A stretch of DNA of 64,000 nucleotides from Limibacillus sp. (GCA_037379885.1 JARRJC010000006.1:28769-92768); one strand, 5' to 3'. Counted from the first letter of the stretch, positions 25,234 through 34,992 are shown. Made by a program: numbers and translations. Notes: a model not told the origin generated them from the sequence alone.

Positions 25234-25671
25234 ATGAGCGCCGAGACAATACTCATCGCATCCGACCACGCCGGCTACGAGATGAAGCAGCATCTGGCCG
25301 CGCATCTTCGCGCCAAGGGCTTTCAGGTCGAAGACCTGGGTACGGAGGGGACCGAATCGGTGGACTATCCCGACTTCGGGATCGCCCTGGCAGAGGCCGT
25401 CGCCGCCGGCAAGGCGCCGCGCGGCGTTCTGGTCTGCGGCACCGGCATCGGCATTTCCATCGCCGCCAACCGCAACCCGGCGGTGCGCGCCGCGCTCTGT
25501 TCCGACGTGACCAGCGCCCGGCTGTCGCGCCAGCACAACGACGCCAACGTGATCGCCCTGGGCGCGCGCCTGATCGGCCCGGAAACCGCCGTTCAATGCC
25601 TGGACGCCTTCCTGGAGACCCCCTTCGAGGGCGGCCGCCATCAGCGCCGGGTGGACAAGCTGGGCGCTTGA
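25234..25671 (+). CDS. rpiB: Ribose-5-phosphate isomerase B
   Basis: 145 residues, the RpiB length. Motifs are [49 protein letters not shown] (active-site cysteine and anion hole) and [17 protein letters not shown]. It interconverts ribose-5-P and ribulose-5-P. ATG 25234 is chosen ([12 protein letters not shown]). It precedes glyA by 83 bp, an arrangement common in Rhodospirillales. Upstream lies a 7-bp inverted repeat GCCGCTT-GCA-AAGCGGC (25113-25129) of unknown meaning. Confidence 0.94.
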   Translation: MSAETILIASDHAGYEMKQHLAAHLRAKGFQVEDLGTEGTESVDYPDFGIALAEAVAAGKAPRGVLVCGTGIGISIAANRNPAVRAALCSDVTSARLSRQHNDANVIALGARLIGPETAVQCLDAFLETPFEGGRHQRRVDKLGA

Positions 25672-25754
25672 CGACGTTAGACCCAAGGGGCAGGCCGGAA
25701 AGCCGCCCCACCCCCGAATGACCCCGTTCGTTTTCTTTTGAGGATCTCAGGACC

Positions 25755-27053
25755 ATGCCCGACGCAACGCACCATCAGGGATTCTTCTCCGCCCATCTGA
25801 CGGAGACCGACCCGGAGTTGGCCGACGCCATTCGCCACGAACTCGGCCGCCAGCAGGACAACATCGAGCTGATCGCCTCGGAGAACATCGTCTCCCGCGC
25901 GGTGCTGGAGGCCCAGGGCTCGGTCCTGACCAACAAGTATGCCGAGGGCTATCCCGGGCGGCGCTACTACGGCGGCTGCGAGTACGTCGATATCGCCGAG
26001 CAGCTGGCCATCGACCGCGCCAAGAAGCTCTTCAACTGCAACTTCGTCAACGTGCAGCCGCACTCCGGCGCGCAGGCGAACCAGTGCGTGACCCTGGCGT
26101 TGCTGAAGCCCGGCGACACCATCATGGGCCTGTCTCTCTCCGCGGGCGGGCACCTGACTCACGGCGCGCCGCCGAACCTCTCCGGCAAGTGGTTCAACGC
26201 CGTCCAGTACGGCGTCAGCAAGGAAACCGGCCTGATCGACTATGACGAGCTGGCCGCGCTCGCCAAGCAGCACCAGCCCAAGATGATCATCGCGGGCGGC
26301 TCGGCCTATCCGCGCATCCTGGACTTCCAGCGCTTCCGGGAGATCGCCGATTCGGTCGGCGCTTACCTGCACGTCGATATGGCCCACTTCGCGGGTCTGG
26401 TCGCAGCAGGGCTGCACCCGAGCCCGCTGCCCCACGCCCACGTGGTCACCACCACCACCCACAAGACCCTGCGCTGCGGGCGCGGCGGCATGGTCCTGTC
26501 CATGGACGAAGACCTGGGCAAGAAGATCAACTCGGCGGCCTTCCCCGGGCTGCAGGGCGGCCCGCTGATGCACGTCATCGCCGGTAAGGCGGCGGGCCTT
26601 GGCGAATGCCTGAAGCCGGAGTTCAAGGCCTACTCCCAACAGGTGGTGGACAACGCCAAGGAACTGGCGAGCGCCATGCTGGACGGCGGCTTCGACATCG
26701 TCACCGGCGGCACCGACACGCACCTGATGCTGGTCGACCTGCGGCCCAAGGGGCTGACCGGCGACATCTCGGAGAAGAGCCTCGATCGCGCCTGCATCAC
26801 CTGCAACAAGAACGGCGTGCCCTTCGATCCGGAAAAGCCGATGGTGACCTCGGGCATCCGCCTGGGCACTCCGGCGGCCACGACGCGCGGCTTCGGCAAG
26901 GCGGAGTTCCGCCTGGTCGGGGAGCTGATCACGCGGGTTCTGGACGGCCTCGCGGCCAACCGGGAAGACAACTCGGCCGTCGAGCAGGAAGTCCGCAAGG
27001 AGGTCAAGGCCTTGTGTGATCGTTTCCCCATCTACCAAGATCTTGCGATCTGA
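25755..27053 (+). CDS. glyA: Serine hydroxymethyltransferase
   Basis: 432 residues. Motifs are [55 protein letters not shown] and the PLP lysine in [15 protein letters not shown]. The last reads C-G where most relatives have G-P after THKTLR. It converts serine + THF to glycine + methylene-THF, feeding purine, thymidylate and methionine synthesis. RBS GAGGATCTCAGG. It heads the run glyA-nrdR-ribD-ribE-ribBX-ribH-nusB-thiL. No glycine riboswitch is seen in the short gap upstream. Confidence 0.97.
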   Translation: MPDATHHQGFFSAHLTETDPELADAIRHELGRQQDNIELIASENIVSRAVLEAQGSVLTNKYAEGYPGRRYYGGCEYVDIAEQLAIDRAKKLFNCNFVNVQPHSGAQANQCVTLALLKPGDTIMGLSLSAGGHLTHGAPPNLSGKWFNAVQYGVSKETGLIDYDELAALAKQHQPKMIIAGGSAYPRILDFQRFREIADSVGAYLHVDMAHFAGLVAAGLHPSPLPHAHVVTTTTHKTLRCGRGGMVLSMDEDLGKKINSAAFPGLQGGPLMHVIAGKAAGLGECLKPEFKAYSQQVVDNAKELASAMLDGGFDIVTGGTDTHLMLVDLRPKGLTGDISEKSLDRACITCNKNGVPFDPEKPMVTSGIRLGTPAATTRGFGKAEFRLVGELITRVLDGLAANREDNSAVEQEVRKEVKALCDRFPIYQDLAI

Positions 27054-27125
27054 GGTAAGAAGGTAGAACGAATCGGCGGCGGAGCCGATCCACGACCGGT
27101 AGTCTAGAGGGGGAGGGTTTTTGAC

Positions 27126-27584
27126 ATGCGGTGTCCTTTCTGCGGCAACGACGACACGCAGGTGAAGGATTCGCGTCCCACCGAAGACCACTCGACCATC
27201 CGCCGCCGCCGCCAGTGCGCCGACTGCGGCGCCCGCTTCACAACCTTCGAACGGGTGCAGTTGCGCGAATTGACCGTGGTCAAGGGCTCCGGCAAGCGCG
27301 AGCCCTTCGACCGGGAAAAGCTGCTGCGGTCCATGCGCATCGCGCTCCAGAAGCGCCCGGTCGAACTGGACCGGGTGGAGCGTGTCGCCAATTCCATCCA
27401 GCGGCGTCTTGAGACCTCCGGCGAGACCGAGATCGAGACCAAGACCATCGGGCAGCTCGTCATGGATGCGCTGTCCCAGTTGGACCAGGTCGCTTACGTC
27501 CGCTTCGCCTCGGTCTACAGAAACTTCCACGAGGCCCGCGACTTCGAGGAGTTCGTCGGTAAGCTCACCGTCGATCCGGAGTAG
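27126..27584 (+). CDS. nrdR: Transcriptional repressor NrdR
   Basis: 152 residues. The zinc ribbon is [18 protein letters not shown]...[13 protein letters not shown] (two CxxC pairs at 3/6 and ~31/34), followed by the ATP-cone [18 protein letters not shown]. NrdR senses ATP/dATP and represses ribonucleotide reductase genes. It lies 72 bp after glyA and 21 bp before ribD, its usual place in alphaproteobacteria. Confidence 0.97.
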   Translation: MRCPFCGNDDTQVKDSRPTEDHSTIRRRRQCADCGARFTTFERVQLRELTVVKGSGKREPFDREKLLRSMRIALQKRPVELDRVERVANSIQRRLETSGETEIETKTIGQLVMDALSQLDQVAYVRFASVYRNFHEARDFEEFVGKLTVDPE

Positions 27585-27605
27585 AGCCATGACCGGTACT
27601 GCCGC

Positions 27606-28715
27606 ATGACGGGGGGGCCGGACGACCTTGCCTTCATGCGCGCCGCGCTGGCGCTGGCCCGGCGGGGGCTGGGGCAGGTGGCCCCGAACCCGGCGGTCGG
27701 CTGCGTCATCGCAAAGGGCGGGCGCATCCTCGGCCGCGGCTGGACCCAGCCCGGCGGCCGTCCGCACGCGGAGGCCGTCGCCCTGGAGGAAGCGGGCGAG
27801 GAGGCGCGCGGCGCCAACGTCTACGTCACGCTGGAGCCCTGTTCCCACCAAGGCGAAACCCCGCCCTGCGCCGAGGCGCTGATCCGTGCGCAGGTCGCGC
27901 GCTGCTTCATCGCGCTTGAGGACCCCGACCCCCGCGTCAAGGGCGGCGGGGCCGCCAAGCTGCGCGACGCCGGGATCGAAGTGGTGACCGGGCTCATGAC
28001 CGAGGAGGCGGCCCGCCTGAACGAGGGGTACCTGCTGCACCGGCGGGACGGACGGCCTCTGGTTTCGCTCAAGCTGGCCACGACGTTGGATGGCCGCATC
28101 GCGACCGACAGCGGGGAGAGCCGCTGGATCACCGGCGAGCTGGCCCGGGCCGCCGGGCACAGACTGCGCGCCACCCACGACGCCGTGATGGTGGGGGGCG
28201 GCACCGCTCGGTCGGACAACCCGCGGCTCGATTGCCGTCTGCCGGGATTGGAGCAGCGGACGCCGCTGCGGGTCGTCATGGACGGCTCGCTCTCGCTGCC
28301 GCTTACCCACGATCTCGTTGCCTCGGCGAGCAAGAGACCGACGCTTCTTATCACAAGAAAAGGACAAGATAGCAGACGCTTGCGGGCTTATCTTGATTCT
28401 GGAATTGAGGTGGAGACACTGGAGAGTTCAGCGCGCGGCATGATCGACGTTACCGCCGCAATGAAGCTGCTGGCCGGGCGCGGGATCACCCGCGTTCTGG
28501 TCGAAGGCGGCGGACAGATGGCGGCCAGCCTGATGCGCGCCGACCTCGTGGACCGGCTCTACTGGTTCCGTGCGGCCAAGGTCATCGGGGCCGAAGGGCG
28601 CCCCGGTCTCGGCGGCCTTTCGCTGGGCTCGCTCAAGGAGGCGCCGCGCTTCCGCCTTGATTTCGTGCGCCATGTGGGCGAAGACCTGCTGGAAAGATAT
28701 TCACGAAAGACCTAG
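27606..28715 (+). CDS. ribD: Bifunctional riboflavin deaminase/reductase RibD
   Basis: 369 residues. The N-terminal deaminase has the zinc motif RPHAEAVALEEAGEEARG (HAE) and VTLEPCSHQGETPPCAEALI; the C-terminal reductase shows RPLVSLKLATTLDGRIATDS, ESRWITGELARAAGHRLRA and RVLVEGGGQMAASL. It carries out the second and third steps of riboflavin synthesis. ATG 27606 is the start; the ATG at 27589 runs into a stop after six codons. Followed by ribE after 10 bp. Confidence 0.95.
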   Translation: MTGGPDDLAFMRAALALARRGLGQVAPNPAVGCVIAKGGRILGRGWTQPGGRPHAEAVALEEAGEEARGANVYVTLEPCSHQGETPPCAEALIRAQVARCFIALEDPDPRVKGGGAAKLRDAGIEVVTGLMTEEAARLNEGYLLHRRDGRPLVSLKLATTLDGRIATDSGESRWITGELARAAGHRLRATHDAVMVGGGTARSDNPRLDCRLPGLEQRTPLRVVMDGSLSLPLTHDLVASASKRPTLLITRKGQDSRRLRAYLDSGIEVETLESSARGMIDVTAAMKLLAGRGITRVLVEGGGQMAASLMRADLVDRLYWFRAAKVIGAEGRPGLGGLSLGSLKEAPRFRLDFVRHVGEDLLERYSRKT

Positions 28716-28725
28716 GTCTTCAGCC

Positions 28726-29346
28726 ATGTTCACCGGAATCATCACCGACCTCGGCAAGGTCCGCAGCGTCGAACGGCGCGGCGACACGCGCTTTCAGATC
28801 GAAACGGCCTATCCGCTGGATCAGGTCGCGATCGGCGCGTCCATCGCGTGCAACGGCTGTTGCCTGACGGTGGTGGAGAAGGCAGAGGGCTGCTTCTCCG
28901 TCGATGTGTCCGCTGAAAGTCTGTCGAAGACGACCCTTGGGGATTGGTCCGAGGGCGCGCCCGTCAACCTGGAACGCGCCTTGGCGCTGGGCGAGGAGCT
29001 CGGCGGGCATCTGGTGACCGGCCATGTGGACGGGGTCGCCGAGGTCACCGAGAAGGCGCGCGAAGGAGACTCCTGGCGTTTTTCCTTTCGCGCGCCGGCG
29101 GCCCTTGCGCGCTTCATCGCCCCCAAGGGTTCGGTCTGTCTCAACGGCGTGTCGCTGACCGTCAACGAAGTGTCGGACGAGGCCGATGGCAGCGCGGTCT
29201 TTGGGGTGAACATCATCCCGCACACGGCTGAGGTGACCACCTTCGGCACGACCGGCGCGGGCGACCGGGTCAACCTGGAAATAGACCTGCTGGCGCGCTA
29301 CCTTGACCGCCTTTCCGGACAACGCACCTCCGGCGAGGGGTCCTGA
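28726..29346 (+). CDS. ribE: Riboflavin synthase alpha subunit
   Basis: 206 residues starting with the diagnostic MFTGIITDLGKVRSVE and composed of two similar barrels: the first with SIACNGCCLTVVEKAEGCFS and GGHLVTGHVDGVAEV, the second with GSVCLNGVSLTVNEV and NIIPHTAEVTTFG. It dismutates two lumazine molecules to riboflavin. Start ATG 28726 is fixed by the MFTGI motif; ORFs reaching further upstream in this frame overlap ribD. Confidence 0.95.
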   Translation: MFTGIITDLGKVRSVERRGDTRFQIETAYPLDQVAIGASIACNGCCLTVVEKAEGCFSVDVSAESLSKTTLGDWSEGAPVNLERALALGEELGGHLVTGHVDGVAEVTEKAREGDSWRFSFRAPAALARFIAPKGSVCLNGVSLTVNEVSDEADGSAVFGVNIIPHTAEVTTFGTTGAGDRVNLEIDLLARYLDRLSGQRTSGEGS

Positions 29347-29356
29347 GGAGACGAAG

Positions 29357-30508
29357 ATGAGCAGCAGTACCGCCGATCCCAGCCTCGACGACGCCTGGCG
29401 CGTCACCTTCCGCGAGATCGTCTCGCCGATCGAGGAGGTGATCGAGGAGGCGCGCAACGGCCGCATGTTCATCCTGGTCGATGACGAGGACCGGGAGAAC
29501 GAGGGGGACTTGGTGATCCCCGCGCAGATGGCCACGCCCGAGGCGATCAACTTCATGGCCAAGTTCGGGCGCGGGCTGATCTGCCTGGCGCTGACCCACG
29601 ACCGCGTCGAAGAGCTGGGCCTGAAGCTGATGGAGCGGCGCCACGAGAACCGCCATTCCACCGCCTTCACCCTCTCCATCGAGGCCAAGGAAGGTATCAC
29701 CACAGGCATCTCCGCGCCCGACCGCGCGCGGACCATCTCGGTCGCCATCGACCCGCAGAGCAGCGCCGACGACATCACCACGCCCGGCCACGTGTTCCCC
29801 CTGATGGCGCGTGAGGGCGGCGTTCTGGTGCGCGCCGGTCATACCGAAGCGGCGGTCGATCTGGCCCGGCTCGCCGGCCTCAATCCCTCCGGCGTGATCT
29901 GCGAGATCATGAACGACGACGGCACCATGGCCCGGCGCGACGATCTCATCGCCTTCGCCCAGCAGCATGGGCTCAAGATCGCCACCATCGCCGACCTGAT
30001 CGCCTACCGCCGCCGCAACGACCGTCTGGTCGAGCGCTCCGTCGAGAGCACCTTCGTCTCCGAGCACGGCGGCGAGTTCAACATGGCGGTCTACATCAAC
30101 AAGATCGCCTACGCCGAACACGTGGCGCTCTGGAAGGGCGACATCACGGGCGAGGAGCCGGTGCTGGTGCGCATGCACGCGCTCTCGGTCCTGGACGACG
30201 TGCTGGCTGACGCCTCCAGCGGCCGCGCCGATGAACTGCGCCGCGCCCTTGAGATTTTGGGAGAGCAGGAGCGCGGCGTGCTGGTCCTGATCCGCGAGCC
30301 GATGGCGACGAGCCTTTCCGACCGCCTGCGGGCGCGCCAGGGCGAGCCGCCGGTGGGCAGCCAGGAGCTGCGCGACTACGGCGTCGGCGCCCAGATTCTG
30401 ATCGACCTTGGCGTTCGCAACATGATCCTGCTATCCAACAGCAAGAAGACCGTCGTGGGGCTGGAGGGTTACGGCCTTTCCATCGTGGACCAGCGCCCGA
30501 TCACTTGA
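29357..30508 (+). CDS. RibBX: DHBP synthase with degenerate GTP cyclohydrolase II domain
   Basis: 383 residues. Residues ~25-225 are a full 3,4-dihydroxy-2-butanone-4-phosphate synthase (FILVDDEDRENEGDLVIPAQ, RHENRHSTAFTLSIEAKEG, FPLMAREGGVLVRAGHTEAA). The C-terminal ~180 residues align with GTP cyclohydrolase II (VRMHALSVLDDVLADASS; QELRDYGVGAQILIDLGVRN), but the zinc cysteines expected in HSECLTGDVFGSxxCDCG are absent. This matches the RibBX variant described for Proteobacteria, so true RibA must be encoded elsewhere. ATG 29357 follows GAGGAGACGAAG; the 29303 start overlaps ribE. Confidence 0.92.
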   Translation: MSSSTADPSLDDAWRVTFREIVSPIEEVIEEARNGRMFILVDDEDRENEGDLVIPAQMATPEAINFMAKFGRGLICLALTHDRVEELGLKLMERRHENRHSTAFTLSIEAKEGITTGISAPDRARTISVAIDPQSSADDITTPGHVFPLMAREGGVLVRAGHTEAAVDLARLAGLNPSGVICEIMNDDGTMARRDDLIAFAQQHGLKIATIADLIAYRRRNDRLVERSVESTFVSEHGGEFNMAVYINKIAYAEHVALWKGDITGEEPVLVRMHALSVLDDVLADASSGRADELRRALEILGEQERGVLVLIREPMATSLSDRLRARQGEPPVGSQELRDYGVGAQILIDLGVRNMILLSNSKKTVVGLEGYGLSIVDQRPIT

Positions 30509-30550
30509 AATCGGCGGCGGAAGTAAAGGCTCTTTGAAGGAGTTAACGAG

Positions 30551-31000
30551 ATGGTCCACGTGCTCATCGTCGAGGCGCGTTTTTACGAAGAGATCGCCGA
30601 CGAACTCTCGGCCGGCGCGATAGAGGCGCTTGAGGCAGCGGGGGCGACCTATGAGCGCCTTGCGGTGCCGGGCGCTTTCGAGATCCCGGCGGCCATCTCC
30701 CTGGCTGACATCGGCGGTCAGTATGACGGCTATCTGGCGCTCGGCTGCGTCATCAGGGGCGAGACCACCCACTACGACTACGTCTGCGTCGAAAGCGCGC
30801 GCAAGCTGATGGACCTCGCGACCGACCGGGCGCTGCCCATCGGGTACGGCATCCTCACCTGCGAGAACGACGAGCAGGCCTGGGAGCGCGCACGGCGCGA
30901 CCGCAAGAACAAGGGCGGCGACGTCGCCAAGGCCTGCTTGCGCATGATCGAACTGGCCGAACGCTACGTCGGCCCGCTTCTGGAAGAAGAGGACGCATGA
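30551..31000 (+). CDS. ribH: 6,7-dimethyl-8-ribityllumazine synthase
   Basis: 149 residues with VHVLIVEARFYEEIADELSA, VPGAFEIPAAISLAD, ALGCVIRGETTHYDYVC (catalytic histidine) and PIGYGILTCENDEQAWERA. It condenses the RibD-derived pyrimidine with dihydroxybutanone phosphate to lumazine. RBS AAGGAGTTAACG before ATG 30551. Its last codon overlaps the nusB start (ATGA). Confidence 0.96.
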   Translation: MVHVLIVEARFYEEIADELSAGAIEALEAAGATYERLAVPGAFEIPAAISLADIGGQYDGYLALGCVIRGETTHYDYVCVESARKLMDLATDRALPIGYGILTCENDEQAWERARRDRKNKGGDVAKACLRMIELAERYVGPLLEEEDA

Positions 31001-31509
31001 GCCAGCAGGAAACCAAGGGCACGGGTCAGGGCTCCCAAGGCGGCGCCCGCAGACTGGCGCGCCTCGCGGCGGTCCAGGCGCTCTACCAGATCGAAGTGAA
31101 TGGCGGAGAGCCGGCAAGGGTCGTGCGCGAGTTCCTCGACCACCGGCTTGCCGAGGCCATCGACGGCCTCAGCCTGGAAGGCTTGGACCGGGACTTCTTC
31201 CGCGCCCTCGTGACCGGCGTGGCGGAGGACGGGGAGGAGCTCGATCAGGTCATTACGCCCGCGCTGGTGCAGGGCTGGCCGCTCAACCGGCTGGAGAGCC
31301 TGATCCGTCTCATCCTGCGCTGCGGGGCCTTCGAGCTCTGGCAGCGTCCCGACATCCCGGCCCGCGTGGTGATCAACGAGTATCTGGAGGTCGCCCACGC
31401 CTTCTATGAGGACAAGCAGCCGGCCTTCGTGAACGGCGTGCTGGACCGCCTCGCACAGAGCCTGCGCGACGAGGAGCTCGGCGCGGCGGGAACGCCGGGC
31501 AAAGGCTGA
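30997..31509 (+). CDS. nusB: Transcription antitermination factor NusB
   Basis: 170 residues. RLARLAAVQALYQIEVNGGE near the N-terminus and SLIRLILRCGAFELWQRPDI plus VVINEYLEVAHAFYEDKQPAFVNGVLD near the C-terminus are typical. It binds boxA RNA with S10 in rRNA antitermination. A short Gly/Gln-rich tail precedes the fold. It overlaps ribH by 4 bases and is followed by thiL after 9 bp, the standard order. Confidence 0.94.
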   Translation: MSQQETKGTGQGSQGGARRLARLAAVQALYQIEVNGGEPARVVREFLDHRLAEAIDGLSLEGLDRDFFRALVTGVAEDGEELDQVITPALVQGWPLNRLESLIRLILRCGAFELWQRPDIPARVVINEYLEVAHAFYEDKQPAFVNGVLDRLAQSLRDEELGAAGTPGKG

Positions 31510-31518
31510 GCCGCTTCC

Positions 31519-32496
31519 ATGGCGGGCGAGTTCGAAACCATCGACCGCCTTTTCGCGCCGCTGACCGGCGGGCGCCCCGGCAGCTTCGGGCTGAAGAACG
31601 ACGCCGCCACCCTGGGCCTTGAGCCTGGGGAGGAGGCCGTCCTGACCCTCGACACCATGACCGAGGGCGTCCACTTCCTGGCCAGCGATCCTCCCGATCT
31701 GGTGGCGCGCAAGCTGCTGCGCGTCAATCTTTCCGATCTGGCGGCCATGGGCGCGCGCCCGCTCGGCTATCTCTTGAGCCTCGCCCGCCCGAAATCGCTG
31801 GGCGAGCGCTGGCTGGAGGACTTCGCCGCGGGGCTGAAGGAAGATCAGGAGACCTACGGCTGCCTGCTCTTCGGGGGCGACAGCACCTCGATAGAGGGGC
31901 CCTTATCGCTCTCCCTTACGGCGGTGGGCCGGGTTCCGGCGGGTCGGGCCCTGACACGGGGCGGCGCGCGGCCGGGCGAGGGCCTCTTCGTCACCGGCAC
32001 GATCGGGGACGCGGCTTTGGGCCTCAAGGTCCTGACCGGCGGGGACTTGGGCGCAAGCGAGGCTGAAACCGCCTTCCTCGCCGAGCGCTACCGCTTGCCA
32101 CAGCCGCGTACGCAGCTTGGCGAAAAGCTGCCCGGCCTGGCGAGCGCCTGTCTGGATGTTTCGGACGGGCTGGCCGCCGATGCCGGGCACATCGCCGAGG
32201 TCTCCGGCGTGGCGCTGGAGATCGAGGTCGAGAAGGTGCCGCTCTCCGCGCCCGCCCGCCATGCGTTGGAGCGCGATCCCTCCCTGCTGGCAGCGCTGCT
32301 CTCCGGCGGCGACGACTACGAACTGCTCTTCACCGCGCCGCTGTCCGAGCGGGACAGAGTTGCCGCCTGCGCGCGCGAATGCGGCCTGCCCATCGTCGAG
32401 ATCGGCCGCGTGCTCGACGCCGCGCCGCGGGTCACGCTGTTGGACGGGGAGGGCGCCGAAGTGCCCCTGGAGAAGGCGGGCTGGACCCACTACTGA
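31519..32496 (+). CDS. thiL: Thiamine-monophosphate kinase
   Basis: 325 residues of the PurM/ThiL fold: LKNDAATLGLEPGEEAVLTLDTMTEGVHF (Mg/ATP site), RVNLSDLAAMGARPLGYLLS, YGCLLFGGDSTSIEGPLSLS, ACLDVSDGLAADAGHIAEVS and SGGDDYELLFTAP. It phosphorylates thiamine-P to thiamine-PP. The first metal motif reads N-D where D-D is usual. It ends the riboflavin/thiamine operon. Confidence 0.94.
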   Translation: MAGEFETIDRLFAPLTGGRPGSFGLKNDAATLGLEPGEEAVLTLDTMTEGVHFLASDPPDLVARKLLRVNLSDLAAMGARPLGYLLSLARPKSLGERWLEDFAAGLKEDQETYGCLLFGGDSTSIEGPLSLSLTAVGRVPAGRALTRGGARPGEGLFVTGTIGDAALGLKVLTGGDLGASEAETAFLAERYRLPQPRTQLGEKLPGLASACLDVSDGLAADAGHIAEVSGVALEIEVEKVPLSAPARHALERDPSLLAALLSGGDDYELLFTAPLSERDRVAACARECGLPIVEIGRVLDAAPRVTLLDGEGAEVPLEKAGWTHY

Positions 32497-32565
32497 CCGC
32501 GCTTTCCTTCCCAAGCCGCCTTTCGGGCCGCTAGACTGCCGACCATCAGCAGATTGGGGGTCTTG

Positions 32566-33786
32566 ATGCAGTTCGACGCGGCCTTGGACAGGCCAGATAT
32601 CATCCGTGACCACATTGCCCGCACCGTCGTGCCGGGGCCTTACCCGGAAGAGCTCGATGGCGTGCTTTCGCTCGACATGGCCGAGCAGGCCTGGAGCGAG
32701 ATCACCGCCTGGCCGGAATACGCCCCCACGCCGCTGCGTCCGCTGCCGGTGCTGGCGGAGGCGCTGGGACTGGGCGGGGTCTTCTATAAGGACGAGGGCG
32801 GGCGTCTGGGGCTGGGCAGCTTCAAGGCGTTGGGCGGCGCCTACGCCGTCCTGCAACTGGCCGCGCGCTTCCTGAAGCCCGAGTTGGGTCCGCCCCCTTC
32901 GCTGAAGGCGATCCGGGCGGGTGAGCACGCCGAAGCGCTGAAGCGACTGACCGTGGTCACCGCCACGGACGGCAACCATGGCCGCTCGGTCGCCTGGGGT
33001 GCGAAGATCGCGGGCTGCAACTGCCGCATCTACATCCATGCCCATGTCAGCCAGGGCCGTCAGGAGGCCATGGAGGCGCTGGGCGCCGAGGTGATCCGCA
33101 TCGACGGCGACTACGACGATTCCCTGCGCATCTGCGCGGAGGAGGCTGAGGCGAATGGCTGGTACGTGGTCTCCGACACCTCCTACGAGGGTTACATGGA
33201 CCTGCCGCGCTTCGTCATGGCGGGCTACAGCGTGATGGTGACGGAGGTCCTGGAGAAGATGGGCGACGAGCCGCCCAGTCACGTCTTTATTCAGGCTGGC
33301 GTCGGCGGTCTCGCCGCGGCTGTCACGGCCCGCCTTTGGCAGAAGCTGGGCGACAAGCTGCCGACCATCGTGATCGTCGAGCCAGTCCGTGCCGCCTGCT
33401 GCCTGGAGAGTGCGCGCCAGGACAAGCCCATGGCGGTCGCGATCGAGGAGGAGACCCTGATGGCAGGCCTTTCCTGCGGGGAGGTGTCGCTGCTGGCCTG
33501 GGAGGTCCTGAAGCGCGGAGCCGGTCACTTCGTCACCATCGGGGAGGAGGAGGTGGCCCCGGCCATGCGCCTGCTCGCCAAGCAGGACCTGGGTGCGGGA
33601 CCCATCGTCGCCGGTGAGTCCGCCGTGCCGGGCTTGATCGGGCTGCTGGGGGCCGCGCGCCATCCCGATCTGCGCAAGGCCATTGAGCTAACCTCCGACA
33701 GCCGCGTGCTGCTGTTCGGCTGCGAAGGCGCCACCGACGCCGATATCTATCGCGGCCTGGTCGGCATGGACCCGGGCGATGGTTAG
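32566..33786 (+). CDS. Diaminopropionate ammonia-lyase-like PLP enzyme
   Basis: 406 residues of fold-type II. The PLP lysine is K87 in LGLGSFKALGGAYAVLQL, with TVVTATDGNHGRSVAWGAKI, VVSDTSYEGYMDLPRFVMAGY, FIQAGVGGLAAAVTARLWQ and MAGLSCGEVSLLAWEVL, which match DpaL (YgeX) in order and spacing. DpaL converts 2,3-diaminopropionate to pyruvate + 2 NH3. A threonine-dehydratase/EutB-like role is the alternative. ATG 32566 is preceded by GGGGG. The gene overlaps the following M24 gene by 8 bp, so products are likely used together. Confidence 0.85.
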   Translation: MQFDAALDRPDIIRDHIARTVVPGPYPEELDGVLSLDMAEQAWSEITAWPEYAPTPLRPLPVLAEALGLGGVFYKDEGGRLGLGSFKALGGAYAVLQLAARFLKPELGPPPSLKAIRAGEHAEALKRLTVVTATDGNHGRSVAWGAKIAGCNCRIYIHAHVSQGRQEAMEALGAEVIRIDGDYDDSLRICAEEAEANGWYVVSDTSYEGYMDLPRFVMAGYSVMVTEVLEKMGDEPPSHVFIQAGVGGLAAAVTARLWQKLGDKLPTIVIVEPVRAACCLESARQDKPMAVAIEEETLMAGLSCGEVSLLAWEVLKRGAGHFVTIGEEEVAPAMRLLAKQDLGAGPIVAGESAVPGLIGLLGAARHPDLRKAIELTSDSRVLLFGCEGATDADIYRGLVGMDPGDG

Positions 33787-34963
33787 CCAACCCCCACCGC
33801 GCGGCTTTCCTGAGACTGAGTTCCAGGCGCGCTGCGAGGCGGCCCAGGCGAAGATGGCGGAGCAGGGCTTGGGGGCCCTGCTGCTGACCACCGAACCGGA
33901 AGTTCGTTACTTCACAGGTTACCTTACACAGTTCTGGCAAAGCCCTACACGGCCTTGGTTTTTAATAATCCCAAGTTCTGGAAAACCCGTGGCTGTGATC
34001 CCGACGATCGGGGCAGAATGCATGGGCCGGACCTGGATCGAGGACATCCGCACCTGGGCCTCTCCCAACCCGGCGGACGAGGGGGTATCCCTGCTGGCCG
34101 AGGCGCTGAGGGAGCAGCTGGGGACGGGCTGCACGGTCGGCCTTCCCATGGGGCCCGAGACCCATCTGCGCATGCCGCTCAACGACTATGAGAAACTGAA
34201 GGCCGCGCTGCCGGGGATCCGGTTCGAGGACAGCGGTTCACTGCTCTCCGCGCTGCGCATGGTCAAGTCGGAGGCGGAGATCGCCAAGATCGCCCATGTC
34301 TGCGGTCTCGTTTCCGGCGTGTTCGAGGGGCTTGCCGAGATCGTCGCCCTTGGCATGACCGAGGCCGAGATCTTCCGCGCCTTCAAGCGCGCCTGTCTTG
34401 CGGCGGGTGTCGACGATGTCTCCTATCTGGTAGGCGGCGCGGGGCGGGGAGGATACGGGGACATCATCTCTCCCCCGTCCGAGCGCGCGGTCGGCGCCGG
34501 CGACGTGTTGATCCTCGACACCGGCGCGCTCTACGACGGCTACTTCTGCGATTTCGACCGCAACTATGCCTTCGGGCACGCGGATCCGGCGGTTCAGGAG
34601 GCCTACCGCGTCACCTATGAGGCAACGGAGGCGGGGCTGGCCGCCGCGCAGCCGGGCAATAGCTGCCGCGACCTTTTCGAGGCCATGCAGGCCGTCATGG
34701 CCAAGGCCGCGCCGCCGGAGTTGGGCGCGGGCGGAGAAGTCGGGCGCTTCGGCCATGGCCTCGGCATGCAGTTGACCGAGTGGCCCTCCAACACCGCCTG
34801 GGACGAAACGGAACTGAAACCCGGTATGGTGATGACGCTTGAGCCGGGGTACGCTTTTGCGCCCGGCAAGGTGATGGTGCATGAGGAGAACCTGGTGATC
34901 CGCGAAGGCGGCCCGGAACTCCTGAGCCGCCGCGCGCCGCCGGAACTGCCGATCATCGGCTAG
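33779..34963 (+). CDS. M24-family Xaa-Pro peptidase-like hydrolase
   Basis: 394 residues: an N-terminal creatinase-like domain (LLLTTEPEVRYFTGYLTQFW) and a C-terminal pita-bread domain with all five metal ligands: aspartates in ILDTGALYDGYFCDFDRNY, histidine in RFGHGLGMQLTEW, glutamates in TLEPGYAF and MVHEENLVI. Members include aminopeptidase P, creatinase and ectoine hydrolase (DoeA/EutD). With an EutA-like and a PLP lyase gene next door, hydrolysis of a small amide or cyclic amidine such as ectoine is possible, but no ectoine transporter or other doe genes are here. Confidence 0.85.
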   Translation: MVSQPPPRGFPETEFQARCEAAQAKMAEQGLGALLLTTEPEVRYFTGYLTQFWQSPTRPWFLIIPSSGKPVAVIPTIGAECMGRTWIEDIRTWASPNPADEGVSLLAEALREQLGTGCTVGLPMGPETHLRMPLNDYEKLKAALPGIRFEDSGSLLSALRMVKSEAEIAKIAHVCGLVSGVFEGLAEIVALGMTEAEIFRAFKRACLAAGVDDVSYLVGGAGRGGYGDIISPPSERAVGAGDVLILDTGALYDGYFCDFDRNYAFGHADPAVQEAYRVTYEATEAGLAAAQPGNSCRDLFEAMQAVMAKAAPPELGAGGEVGRFGHGLGMQLTEWPSNTAWDETELKPGMVMTLEPGYAFAPGKVMVHEENLVIREGGPELLSRRAPPELPIIG

Positions 34964-34992
34964 GCCCCGACAAAAAGGAAGGGAGCCCCCCC

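Noticed and set aside
25677..28367. 896-codon open frame on the minus strand opposite glyA, nrdR and ribD
   Set aside because: GC-rich shadow frame; Arg/Gln/His/Val-rich translation with no family motifs, covering three certain genes.
29340..29357. FMN riboswitch before ribBX, glycine riboswitch before glyA, TPP riboswitch before thiL
   Set aside because: Gaps are too short (0-83 bp) and the conserved cores are absent.
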